Part shown: positions 6,826-14,234 of the stretch, piece by piece | Layout of the letters: each line of letters opens with the position of its first letter | How positions within the stretch are numbered: position 1 is the stretch's first letter | NCBI GenBank assembly: GCA_004557075.1 | Contig: SFEX01000019.1 | Coordinates: 1 to 31,783, forward strand | Length of the DNA: 31,783 nucleotides | DNA from: Clostridiales bacterium | GTDB lineage: Bacteria > Bacillota > Clostridia > Oscillospirales > Oscillospiraceae | Direction of reading: 5' to 3' | The notes under the pieces: generated by a model | Told to the model about the DNA's origin: nothing | Database searches by the model: none | The model's input: only the letters and a program-made list of their open reading frames with translations | Made by a program: the position numbers and the translations under genes

Positions 6826-7992
6826 TCAGAATTTTTCGCTTATTTTCTGGGGGTCGGCGTTATATATGCCGTTCGAGATTACGACCTTGCATATCTGCGA
6901 CGTGCCCTCGGCGACGGTGAATAGCTGTGAATCGCGCAGCATGCGCTCGACATCCGAATGGCTGTCGAAGCCCTTACTGCCGTGGATAAGCGCTGCGTTG
7001 CTGCACACCTTCTGGCACATCTCCGAGGCGAAAAGCTTCAGCGCGGCCATATCCATCGTGACATTCATTCCCGAACCTGCGGCGTCGGCGACGTGATAGA
7101 GCATATTTCGCGCGATAGTTATGTTAGTATACATCTCTGCAATGGGGAAGCTGACGCCCTGGTAGGATGAGATCGCCCTGTCGTAGTTATTGCGGCTGCT
7201 TGAAAACTCAACGGACTTTTCAAACGCCGACTGCGCGACGCCGACCGACACCGCCGCAAGCCCTAAACGGCCCCAGTTGAGCGCGGCCTTTACGAGCTTG
7301 TAGCCCTCGTTTTCCGCGCCGATGAGCGCGTCCGGCGGCAGGAGGCAGTCTTTGAAGGTCACCGTGCCCGTCGGGGAGTTATTCAGACCGATCATATTCT
7401 CCTGCTTCGTTATCTCAAGCCCCTCGGTGGCGGCGTCAACGTAAAACATGCTGACGCTGCGGCGGCGGCTGTTGTCGCTCGTGCGGGCGTTTATTACATA
7501 GCCGTCGGCGACGCCGGCGTTTGTTATCCAGCACTTTGAGCCGTTGAGCAGCCAGCCGTCAGGCCTGCGCTGGGCGATGGTATCGACGGCGAAGGCGTCC
7601 GAGCCGCCGCGCTCCTCGGTTATCGCAAAGGTAAGGAGCTTATCGCCCTTTATGGCGGGCAGGAGCCATTCCCTGCGCTGGCTTTCGCTTACGAAATCGC
7701 GGACGGTGTAGCAGCAGGGGAGGATGTGGGCGCAGAACACAAAGCCCAGCGAGGCAAGCCCTCTGGAAAGCTCCTCCATGAACATTGCAGTCTCGAGCAC
7801 GCCGTAGCCCATGCCGCCCATCTCGCGTGGGAAGGGCAGGCCGCAGTAGCCCTTTTCGCATATGCGGCGCACAAGCTCCGCCGGGTATACGCCCGAGGCG
7901 TCCAGCTTCGCGGCCAGCGGCGCGATCTCGGAATCGACAAAGCTTCTCAGCTCTTTTTTCAGCGCAAGCTGACGTTCGTTAAGATAATACAT
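6826..7992 (-). CDS. Acyl-CoA dehydrogenase (first of two)
   Basis: Predicted 388-residue FAD acyl-CoA dehydrogenase, forming or reducing the alpha,beta double bond of an acyl-CoA with Etf as electron partner. It has the helical N-terminal domain, a beta-domain with FAITEERGGSDAF and WITNAGVADGYVINA FAD/substrate motifs, and a C-terminal four-helix domain ending AEGTSQICKVVISN. E362 is the expected catalytic base. Its start overlaps the end of the upstream regulator gene by 14 nt (ATG at 7992, regulator stop at 7979-7981), implying translational coupling. It differs clearly from the other dehydrogenase at 9651, so it is a paralogue with its own substrate rather than a recent copy. The natural partner would be the EtfAB encoded on the opposite strand. 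Substrate chain length cannot be read from sequence. Confidence 0.9.
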   Translation of the reverse strand: MYYLNERQLALKKELRSFVDSEIAPLAAKLDASGVYPAELVRRICEKGYCGLPFPREMGGMGYGVLETAMFMEELSRGLASLGFVFCAHILPCCYTVRDFVSESQRREWLLPAIKGDKLLTFAITEERGGSDAFAVDTIAQRRPDGWLLNGSKCWITNAGVADGYVINARTSDNSRRRSVSMFYVDAATEGLEITKQENMIGLNNSPTGTVTFKDCLLPPDALIGAENEGYKLVKAALNWGRLGLAAVSVGVAQSAFEKSVEFSSSRNNYDRAISSYQGVSFPIAEMYTNITIARNMLYHVADAAGSGMNVTMDMAALKLFASEMCQKVCSNAALIHGSKGFDSHSDVERMLRDSQLFTVAEGTSQICKVVISNGIYNADPQKISEKF

Positions 7993-9298
7993 GTTGACCG
8001 TCCTTATCTTCCGTGCCTAAAGCGACTACGAACACGCAGCGCGAATAGACAGCGGATTCATCGTAAATTTCGGTTTCGACCACAAAGCCCGATGGCACGG
8101 CTCTGATGTACTCGCAGGAGACCATAACGTCGCCGGGGAGGGACTCAACGGTCGTGAAGAAGGTGCCGCTGGCGAAGGTGCAGCCGCTGCCGAACCTGCC
8201 GTCGACGTATTTGCGCGTTGCCATGTGCAGTATGCTAAGCATGAGGCTGGACGAGCTTGTGCTCTCGTTGCCGAGCCGCACGGTGTACACGCACCTGCTC
8301 TCATCGTTGCTTATGGTTTCAAAAGCGGCTATATCCTCGGCTTCGGTATCGGCCTTATCGCTGTGCTGATAATATCGCAGCACGTCGTTTGCGGTCACCA
8401 TGCCGCGAAGCTCGCCGTCGCGGGTTATATACACCACAGAGGTCTCCTTGGATATCATGATCCGGGCGATCTCCTGCATGGGCGTCTCCTCCTCGACGCA
8501 TACGCCCTGAGTGTCGCTCGAATACAGCTTGGATATCTTGCCGGAAGGGTCGGAGGCCAGAAGCCTTACAGCATCCACCGTGCCGCAGATGTTAAGATTG
8601 TCGTCGACCACGACGCAGCTTGAGCTGAGCGAGAACACGGGCCTGTAGGTGCTGTACCAGTCGGCCGCTATATCATTATAATACAAATACGCCGGAGCGC
8701 GCATCCACGCCACGGCTGTACCAGTCGCGGCGGGACGTGTATTACCGCTGATGTCCGAGCAGAGCAGGCTGAATATCGTGCTGCCGTCCTGCGCTGAGGA
8801 TAGCACGCAGCTTCCGTGCTCACGGGCGGTGTTCAGCAGCGTCTCGCCGGGCTGGGTGTTGCTCGTCAGGATCATGTTAACGCCCTTTGAGGCGGCGAAA
8901 AACAGCAGATCCGGCCTGTCGCCCAATATGGCGAGGGCGTTGGGACCCGCGGCGGATATGGTAGCCTTGAACTGCTCGAAGCCGCCGTCGCCGAGGACTA
9001 TTCTTCCGATGGGGACGTTTGCGTTTTCCTCGCCCGCCAGCACCAGAAGCCCCATGCGCCCGATCTCTTCGGCGAGGGTTATAGGCTTCATATCAATAAG
9101 CACGTCCTGTGCTAATTTTATCGTGCCGACCCTCGGTCGTGTTTCAACAAGATGCAGCTCCTCGGCTGTTTTGATCGCCTTATACGCCGTTCCCTCGCTG
9201 ACGGAAAGCGCCTTTGCGAGGTTGCGGACGGAGACCTTTTCCCCCGCCGGGAGGGAGTTTATATAGTTGATTATTCTCTCTTCTTTTTTACCGGCCAT
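7979..9298 (-). CDS. HTH-DRTGG-CBS-hotdog transcriptional regulator (YtoI-like)
   Basis: Predicted 439-residue cytoplasmic regulator with four parts. An N-terminal winged HTH (about 1-65; VSVRNLAKALSVSEGTAYKAIKTAEE) should bind DNA. A DRTGG-type domain (about 70-180) follows. Two CBS motifs (about 185-310; e.g. TPMQEIARIMISKETSVVYITRDGELRGMVTANDVLRYY, usual adenine-nucleotide sensors) come next. The C-terminal hotdog domain (about 325-425; LMLSILHMATRKYVDGRFGSG, GDVMVSCEYIRAVPSGFVVETEIYD) has the fold of thioesterases and can bind acyl-CoA. The same order occurs in the Bacillus YtoI family. Its position, divergent from a dehydrogenase-Etf-CoA-transferase operon and overlapping a second dehydrogenase, suggests it senses an acyl-CoA and/or adenylate state to control both; that is inference. 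The ribosome site is weak (AAAGTG). Confidence 0.85.
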   Translation of the reverse strand: MAGKKEERIINYINSLPAGEKVSVRNLAKALSVSEGTAYKAIKTAEELHLVETRPRVGTIKLAQDVLIDMKPITLAEEIGRMGLLVLAGEENANVPIGRIVLGDGGFEQFKATISAAGPNALAILGDRPDLLFFAASKGVNMILTSNTQPGETLLNTAREHGSCVLSSAQDGSTIFSLLCSDISGNTRPAATGTAVAWMRAPAYLYYNDIAADWYSTYRPVFSLSSSCVVVDDNLNICGTVDAVRLLASDPSGKISKLYSSDTQGVCVEEETPMQEIARIMISKETSVVYITRDGELRGMVTANDVLRYYQHSDKADTEAEDIAAFETISNDESRCVYTVRLGNESTSSSSLMLSILHMATRKYVDGRFGSGCTFASGTFFTTVESLPGDVMVSCEYIRAVPSGFVVETEIYDESAVYSRCVFVVALGTEDKDGQHVLS

Positions 9299-9347
9299 AC
9301 AGTATATTCACTTTCAGTTCACATTTTCTTAATGTTTTCTCCTATCA

Positions 9348-9376
9348 AATATAACAGATTGGCGCGCTTGTGTCAA
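9348..9376 (-). promoter_or_regulatory. Promoter of the regulator-dehydrogenase operon
   Basis: On the minus strand TTGACA (9376-9371) and TATATT (9353-9348) are 17 bp apart. Transcription should start near 9341, leaving a leader of about 43 nt before the ATG at 9298. Confidence 0.7.
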
Positions 9377-9581
9377 TGGTAACAAATAATTTCACATTCT
9401 GTGTTATTGTTAAAACCTGAACAGAAGTCCGAAATTGTACAAAGTCACGAAACTGACAAAAAATAAAGTTAAACGATTGACATATGGGACATTAAATGAT
9501 ACAGTTTTAGTGGAAATGCGAATGACACAAATTTGACACTTGTGTTACCCTCGATTTACCAAACATAACTGTGTTGGATAA

Positions 9582-9617
9582 TATAACAGTTTGTCGAACA
9601 GCAGAAAAACTGTTATA
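9582..9617. promoter_or_regulatory. Inverted-repeat operator candidate over the main operon promoter
   Basis: Perfect 11-bp arms, TATAACAGTTT (9582-9592) and AAACTGTTATA (9607-9617), separated by 14 bp. The right arm overlaps the candidate -10 and the left arm touches the -35 of the promoter at 9591-9619, so a bound protein would block polymerase. An ATAACAG half-site also occurs at 9351-9357 inside the regulator's own promoter. The divergent regulator is the obvious candidate ligand, unproven. Confidence 0.6.
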
Positions 9618-9619
9618 AA
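9591..9619 (+). promoter_or_regulatory. Candidate promoter of the acyl-CoA dehydrogenase-Etf operon
   Basis: TTGTCG (9591-9596), 17-bp spacer, TATAAA (9614-9619). AGGAGG (9637-9642) precedes the ATG at 9651 by 8 nt, giving a leader of about 25 nt. Another TTGACA at 9533-9538 lacks a good -10, so I prefer this pair. The remainder of the 352-bp divergent gap (9299-9650) is AT-rich with no gene. Confidence 0.55.
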
Positions 9620-9650
9620 AAACAATAATTAAATTCAGGAGGAGTAAATC

Positions 9651-10787
9651 ATGCTTATTCAGCTTACCGAAGAACAGAAAATGCTCCGGGACATGGCTCG
9701 TGAGTTCACCAGGAACGAGATCGCACCCAGAGACAAATGGATGGACGAGAACGGCTTCGACTGGGATCTGTGCAAGAAGATCACCGAGGCCGGCTTCATG
9801 GGAGCAAACATCCCCGAGCAGTACGGCGGCGGTGGCGGCGGCATAGTAGATACCACCATTATCGCAAACGAGTTTGCAAAGGGCAGCGCAAGCATAGCTA
9901 CCTTCGTCGGCGGCCACTGGCTGGCCTCCAACCTCATTCTTGAAAACGGCACCGAGGAACAGCGCCAGAAGTACATGCCTCTGGCAGTCGAGGGCAAGAT
10001 CTTCGCATTCGGCCTGACCGAGGCAAGCGCAGGCTCTGACGCTGCGGGCATCAAGTCCATCGCTGAAGAGACCGAGGACGGCTGGGTTCTCAACGGCGGC
10101 AAGGCATGGATAACCAACTCCGGCGTTGCTGACTACTATGTAATTCTTGCTCTGACCGAGCCCGAGCTCGGCACAAAGGGCATCTCTGCATTCATCATGC
10201 CCAAGGACACCGAGGGTCTTGCAGTCGGCAAGTTCGAGGAGAAGATGGGCGTTCGCGGTTCCGCTACCTGCGAGCTGGCATTCAACAACATAAGGCTCCC
10301 CAAGGACGCTCTGCTCGGCACTCGCGGCAAGGGCTTCGTGATGGCAATGCAGACTCTGGATATCGGCCGTATCAGCGCCGCAGCAGTTTGCGCAGGCATA
10401 GCAGAGCACGCAATGAATCTGGCAAAGGATTACGCCAACGAGCGTAAGGCATTCGGCAAGCCCATCAAGGCATTCCAGGGGGTTGCATTCCGCTTTGCGG
10501 ATATGTACGCCGAGATCAAGGCCATGGAGCTTCTGGCATTCGACGCCGCTACCACCAAGGACGCAGGCGGCCGCTGCACCCTCGACGCAGCAGCAGCAAA
10601 GCTGTTCGCAACCGAGAGAGCAACCCAGATCTGCATCCAGGCTCAGGCAGTGTTCGGCGGCAACGGCATGAGCAAGGAGTACGACATTGAGCGTCTGCTC
10701 CGCGACGCACGCGTATGGACCGTCATGGAAGGCAGCACCGAGATCCTCCGCATGATAGTCAGCGGCAACGTGCTCGCACAGAAGTAA
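9651..10787 (+). CDS. Acyl-CoA dehydrogenase (second), operon leader
   Basis: Predicted 378-residue short-chain-type acyl-CoA dehydrogenase. Motifs in order: N-terminal helical domain starting LTEEQKMLRDMAREF; a Gly-rich EQYGGGGGGIVD turn; FGLTEASAGSDAAG and AWITNSGVADYYVI in the FAD/substrate beta-domain; ERKAFGKPIKAFQGV and the C-terminal QAVFGGNGMSKEYDIERLLRDARVWTVMEGSTEI, with E360 as catalytic base. It is followed 35 nt later by etfB and then etfA, so it is the dedicated Etf partner. With bifurcating-type Etf it may run as an enoyl-CoA reductase driving ferredoxin reduction, as butyryl-CoA dehydrogenase does in butyrate-forming clostridia. The precise substrate is unknown. A 441-residue antisense frame across it is a codon-bias shadow. 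Confidence 0.92.
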   Translation: MLIQLTEEQKMLRDMAREFTRNEIAPRDKWMDENGFDWDLCKKITEAGFMGANIPEQYGGGGGGIVDTTIIANEFAKGSASIATFVGGHWLASNLILENGTEEQRQKYMPLAVEGKIFAFGLTEASAGSDAAGIKSIAEETEDGWVLNGGKAWITNSGVADYYVILALTEPELGTKGISAFIMPKDTEGLAVGKFEEKMGVRGSATCELAFNNIRLPKDALLGTRGKGFVMAMQTLDIGRISAAAVCAGIAEHAMNLAKDYANERKAFGKPIKAFQGVAFRFADMYAEIKAMELLAFDAATTKDAGGRCTLDAAAAKLFATERATQICIQAQAVFGGNGMSKEYDIERLLRDARVWTVMEGSTEILRMIVSGNVLAQK

Positions 10788-10822
10788 TCCGAAAAAACTA
10801 CAAACATCCGGAGATAAAGTAC

Positions 10823-11608
10823 ATGAAAACATTGGTATTTGTGAAGCAGGTACCGGATACCGATGACGTCAAGCTCGATCCCAAGACCGGCAACATTATG
10901 CGCGAAGGTGTGCAGAGCGTCATCAATCCGTTCGACGCAAACGGCGTCGAGACCGCGCTGCAATTAAAGGAAAAGTACGGCGGCAGCGTGATCGCCATAA
11001 GCATGGGACCTCCTCAGGCAGACGATGTTCTGAAGAAGTCGCTCGCCATGGGATGCGATGAATCTGTACTGATCAGCGACAGAGCCCTCGGCGGCGCCGA
11101 TACCCTCGCAACCGGCTATCCCCTTGCCAAGGCTGCCGAAAAGATAGGCGACTATGACCTCATCATCTGCGGCCGCCACGCGACCGACGCCGAGACTGCC
11201 CAGACAGGCCCCATCATTGCGGCCTTCCTCGGCATCCCCCACGTCACGCTGGTGGACAAGGTTGAGATAGAAGACGGCTGGGCCGTCTGCCGGCGCATGC
11301 TGCCGGACAGGTACGAGACCGTCAAGGTCAAGCTCCCCGCCCTTATCACCGTATGCGCGGAGATAAACAGCCCCAGATACCCCACTCCGATGAACATCAT
11401 GAAAGCGCTCAAAAAGCCCCGCGCCGTCTGGAACGCGGAGGAGCTCGGCTGCGATCCGTCTATGATAGGCATCCCCGGTTCCCCCTCGTCCAACAAAAAG
11501 ATCTTTGAGCCGCCCAAGCGCAATACCGACACCAGGTTCTTCGAGGGCGACACCGAAGCTCTTGCCCGCGCCATCGTTGATGCGCTGGAAGCGGAAAAGC
11601 TCATTTAA
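10823..11608 (+). CDS. etfB: Electron transfer flavoprotein subunit beta
   Basis: Predicted 261-residue EtfB, the usual length, binding AMP or, in bifurcating types, FAD and NADH. The sequence begins MKTLVFVKQVPDTDDVKLDP and carries ISMGPPQADDVLKKSLAMGCDESVLISDRALGGADTLAT and CGRHATDAETAQTGP. By recollection these blocks follow the EtfB of anaerobes that carry out flavin-based electron bifurcation rather than mitochondrial-type EtfB. The ATG at 10823 is chosen because GGAG lies just upstream and family similarity begins there; a longer frame from 10715 overlaps the dehydrogenase gene. The gap to etfA is 14 nt. Confidence 0.93.
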   Translation: MKTLVFVKQVPDTDDVKLDPKTGNIMREGVQSVINPFDANGVETALQLKEKYGGSVIAISMGPPQADDVLKKSLAMGCDESVLISDRALGGADTLATGYPLAKAAEKIGDYDLIICGRHATDAETAQTGPIIAAFLGIPHVTLVDKVEIEDGWAVCRRMLPDRYETVKVKLPALITVCAEINSPRYPTPMNIMKALKKPRAVWNAEELGCDPSMIGIPGSPSSNKKIFEPPKRNTDTRFFEGDTEALARAIVDALEAEKLI

Positions 11609-11622
11609 GGAGGCGCGCAGCT

Positions 11623-12630
11623 ATGACAAAAGAAGATTACAGCGGCATCTGGGTATTTGCCGAGCAGGAAGCGGGCGTTATCTCGCCCACGACCTTCGAG
11701 CTGCTCGCAAAATCAATAGACCTCAAGGCCAAGCTCGGCGGCAAGGACGAGATCACGGCTGTGGTGCTCGGCGATAACGTCGCAGCCCTTGCCGATACGC
11801 TCTTTTCCTACGGCGCGGAGAAGGTCATCGCGGCCGAGAACGCAAACTTAGCGGTTTACAGCGCCAGACCTTACGCGAAGGTACTTAAAGAGCTCAGCGA
11901 AAAATATCTCCCCTCGATATTCCTCTTCCCGGCAAGCCCCCAGGGCAGAGATCTTGCCCCGCGCGTGATGTGCGATCTGCGCACCGGCCTTACGGCTGAC
12001 GCTATTGACCTCGACATCGACGAGGACGGCGTGTTCGTTCAGACCACCCCGAACTTTGGCGGCAACATCCTCTCCCACATCTGCATCATGGAGAAGCGTC
12101 CCCAGATGGTGACGGTTCACCCGAAGGTGTTCTCCCCCATAGCCCCCATTGCCGGCGCAAAGGGCGAGCTCATAGTCGAGAAGCCGGAGGTTGAGGCAGA
12201 CGATTGCTACACCGTTATCGGCACCGAAAAGCGCGTGTTTGAGGGCAAGCCCATTGCCGATTGCAGCGTGCTGGTATCCGGCGGCAGAGGTATAAAGAGC
12301 GAGGAGGATCTGGCCCAGCTTCGCGAGCTGGCGGAGCTGCTCGGCGGCGAGCTTGCAAGCTCCCGTCCGCTGGTGGATAACGGCTGGCTCCCGCATGAGA
12401 AGCAGATCGGTCAGTCCGGCACAACGGTAAAGCCCGATTTCATTCTCAACATCGCGGTCTCAGGCTCCGTGCAGTATCTGGCGGGCATGCAGAACGCCAA
12501 GTGCATCATGAGCATCAATAACTTCCGTGAAGCGCCCATATGGGACGTGTCCCACTACGGTGCGGTGGCAGATTACTCAAAGCTGATCCCCGCCGTCATC
12601 GCGGAGATACGCCGCAGAAAGGGACTTTAA
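11623..12630 (+). CDS. etfA: Electron transfer flavoprotein subunit alpha
   Basis: Predicted 335-residue EtfA carrying the mobile FAD that shuttles between EtfB and the acyl-CoA dehydrogenase. The variable N-terminal domain lacks an added ferredoxin domain (no CxxCxxC cluster). The conserved C-terminal FAD domain shows VSGGRGIKSEEDL, SSRPLVDNGWLPHEKQIGQSGTTVKPDF, a AVSGSVQYLAGMQNAKCIMSIN segment and APIWDVSHYGAVADY. The NNF-R segment replaces the more usual NKDxxAPIF pattern, a small divergence. AAGGAGG lies 9 nt before the ATG and overlaps the end of etfB. Confidence 0.93.
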   Translation: MTKEDYSGIWVFAEQEAGVISPTTFELLAKSIDLKAKLGGKDEITAVVLGDNVAALADTLFSYGAEKVIAAENANLAVYSARPYAKVLKELSEKYLPSIFLFPASPQGRDLAPRVMCDLRTGLTADAIDLDIDEDGVFVQTTPNFGGNILSHICIMEKRPQMVTVHPKVFSPIAPIAGAKGELIVEKPEVEADDCYTVIGTEKRVFEGKPIADCSVLVSGGRGIKSEEDLAQLRELAELLGGELASSRPLVDNGWLPHEKQIGQSGTTVKPDFILNIAVSGSVQYLAGMQNAKCIMSINNFREAPIWDVSHYGAVADYSKLIPAVIAEIRRRKGL

Positions 12631-12694
12631 TAAAGGCAACTGACCTTAGGAATAAGGCCAAAAATACGAAACAAATTTATCAGGAGGTAAAATC

Positions 12695-13489
12695 ATGGAA
12701 CTCAAGAAACTTATCTATACCGTTGAGGACGGTATCGCAGTCATTCAGATGAACTATCTGAAGAATCTGAACGCAATCGACGAGCAGATGGCAGACGAGC
12801 TTATGTACGTCGTTGACGCGGCAGAGAAGGATCCCGCAGTCAAGGTCGTAGTGCTCAAGGGCGCTGACAGAGCATTCTCCGCCGGCGGCGATATCGGCTA
12901 CTTCTACCAGCTCATTCAGGCAGGCGGCGAGGTCAACATGGACGGCCTGATCGGCAAGGTCGGCGTCGTTGCTGACGGCCTGAAGAAGATGAGCAAGATG
13001 GTCGTCACTTCCGTTTGCGGCGCAGCAGCAGGCGCAGGCGTCAGCCTCGCACTCGGCGGCGACTTCATGATCTGCGCGGACAACGCGAAATTCATCCTCG
13101 CATTCGTAAACCTCGGCCTCGTTCCCGATACCGGCGCAACCTACCTGCTCGGCAAGAGCATCGGCGCTACCCGCGCAATGGAGCTTGCGGCTACCGGCCG
13201 TCCAATGGGCGCAGAGGAAGCCAAGGAGCTCGGCCTTGCATACAAGGTCTGCACCAAGGAAGAGCTTGACGAGGTCACCATGAAGTTTGCCCGCAAGCTC
13301 GCAGCAGGCCCGCTGCTCTCCTACAAGAACATCAAGAAGCAGATTTATGATACCTGCTACGCCGATTACAAGGATTGGCTTGCCAACACCGAGATCCCCA
13401 CTCAGCGTGAGTGCGCGGCATCCATGGACTTCCAGGAAGGCTGCAAGGCGTTCATCGAGAAGCGTAAGGCAGTTTTCGAGGGCAAATAA
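12695..13489 (+). CDS. Crotonase-fold enoyl-CoA isomerase/hydratase
   Basis: Predicted 264-residue crotonase-superfamily enzyme acting on a CoA thioester. Oxyanion-hole segments are AGGD (63-66) and CGAAAGAG (108-115). Aligned by eye to classical enoyl-CoA hydratase, both catalytic glutamates are absent: the first position is S117 and the second is F137. An Asp (D145 in LVPDTGAT) is present, as in PaaG-type and delta3-delta2-enoyl-CoA isomerases. An isomerase, or a hydratase with different chemistry, is therefore more likely than plain crotonase. AGGAGGT precedes the ATG. It follows etfA by 64 nt in the same operon, so it presumably acts on the dehydrogenase's substrate or product. Confidence 0.85.
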   Translation: MELKKLIYTVEDGIAVIQMNYLKNLNAIDEQMADELMYVVDAAEKDPAVKVVVLKGADRAFSAGGDIGYFYQLIQAGGEVNMDGLIGKVGVVADGLKKMSKMVVTSVCGAAAGAGVSLALGGDFMICADNAKFILAFVNLGLVPDTGATYLLGKSIGATRAMELAATGRPMGAEEAKELGLAYKVCTKEELDEVTMKFARKLAAGPLLSYKNIKKQIYDTCYADYKDWLANTEIPTQRECAASMDFQEGCKAFIEKRKAVFEGK

Positions 13490-13519
13490 GTTTAGCAATA
13501 AGCTAAATTAGAACATAAG

Positions 13520-13543
13520 CAGGGGGCTTGAATGTGCCCCCTG
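13520..13543 (+). other. Intercistronic stem-loop
   Basis: Perfect stem CAGGGGGC / GCCCCCTG with an 8-nt loop, preceded by a small TTTAGC / GCTAAA stem (13491-13507). It is followed by A-rich, not T-rich, sequence, so it is more likely an mRNA processing or stability element between the isomerase and transporter genes than a terminator. Confidence 0.5.
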
Positions 13544-13580
13544 AGGAGAAAAAAAGATATTAAATCAGGAGGAGACAAAT

Positions 13581-14201
13581 ATGGAACATCATAGCGCTTC
13601 CCCCGCACCCGGCGGTCTTGTGGCATTCGCGGTAGCATGCTACACCTTTACCGGCGTTTTTTCCGGCCTCGTGACCGGCGAAGGACTTTTCCTTCTTGGC
13701 TGCTGGCTCTTAGGCGGCTTCGTTGTACAGATAATAGTCTGCGGCAGAGAGCTTGATCACGGTCAGCTCCTCGGCGGTAACGTATTCCTGTTCTTTCAGG
13801 GCTTCTTTATGCTGACCGGCGCAATAAGCAGCATGGCAAAGTACCTTTGCCTGTATGTATGGATGACCCCGTACAGCACCGTTGTCGAAGGCTTCGGCTG
13901 GCTGGCCTGCACCATCGCTCTGATCATGTGGAGCCCCGGCTACTTCAAGACGGCAAACGGCACCTTCTCTCTGGCGATCATCTTCACCGACATCGCTCTG
14001 ATCGGCGTTGTTCTCAACGACTTCGGCGTACTCGGCGCGGCTGCTCCCATAGTAAAGCCCATCGTTGCGATCTGCCTGTTCCTCGCCGGCTCTCTCGGCA
14101 TCTACTGCACCGCGGCAACTCAGCTCAACGAAGCATTCGGACGCACTGTTTTGCCGGTAATGAAACCCCTTATCCGGGACAAAAACGCTCAAGCGGCGTA
14201 A
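13581..14201 (+). CDS. GPR1/FUN34/YaaH-family acetate-type transporter
   Basis: Predicted 206-residue inner-membrane transporter with six hydrophobic segments. The N-terminal SPAPGGLVAFAV corresponds to the family NPAPLGL signature, and the first segments carry the conserved YTFTGVFSG and LLGGFVVQIIVGRELDHG-like regions. Relatives (SatP/YaaH, Ady2) carry acetate, succinate or other small monocarboxylates. AGGAGG precedes the ATG. Placement between CoA-ester enzymes and CoA-transferase subunits suggests it imports the acid that the transferase activates, or moves the acetate that serves as CoA acceptor or product. Which of these applies cannot be told from sequence. Confidence 0.88.
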   Translation: MEHHSASPAPGGLVAFAVACYTFTGVFSGLVTGEGLFLLGCWLLGGFVVQIIVCGRELDHGQLLGGNVFLFFQGFFMLTGAISSMAKYLCLYVWMTPYSTVVEGFGWLACTIALIMWSPGYFKTANGTFSLAIIFTDIALIGVVLNDFGVLGAAAPIVKPIVAICLFLAGSLGIYCTAATQLNEAFGRTVLPVMKPLIRDKNAQAA

Positions 14202-14234
14202 TAAGCATAAATTTACGAAAGGTGGTACTCAAAC

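Noticed and set aside
9533..9538. TTGACA as the -35 of the dehydrogenase-Etf operon
   Set aside because: No acceptable -10 occurs 16-18 bp downstream; the TTGTCG-17-TATAAA pair closer to the gene fits better.
9507..10832. 441-codon minus-strand frame opposite the acyl-CoA dehydrogenase
   Set aside because: The sense frame has clear dehydrogenase motifs; the antisense frame has low-complexity Cys/Leu-rich composition, no family and no ribosome site.
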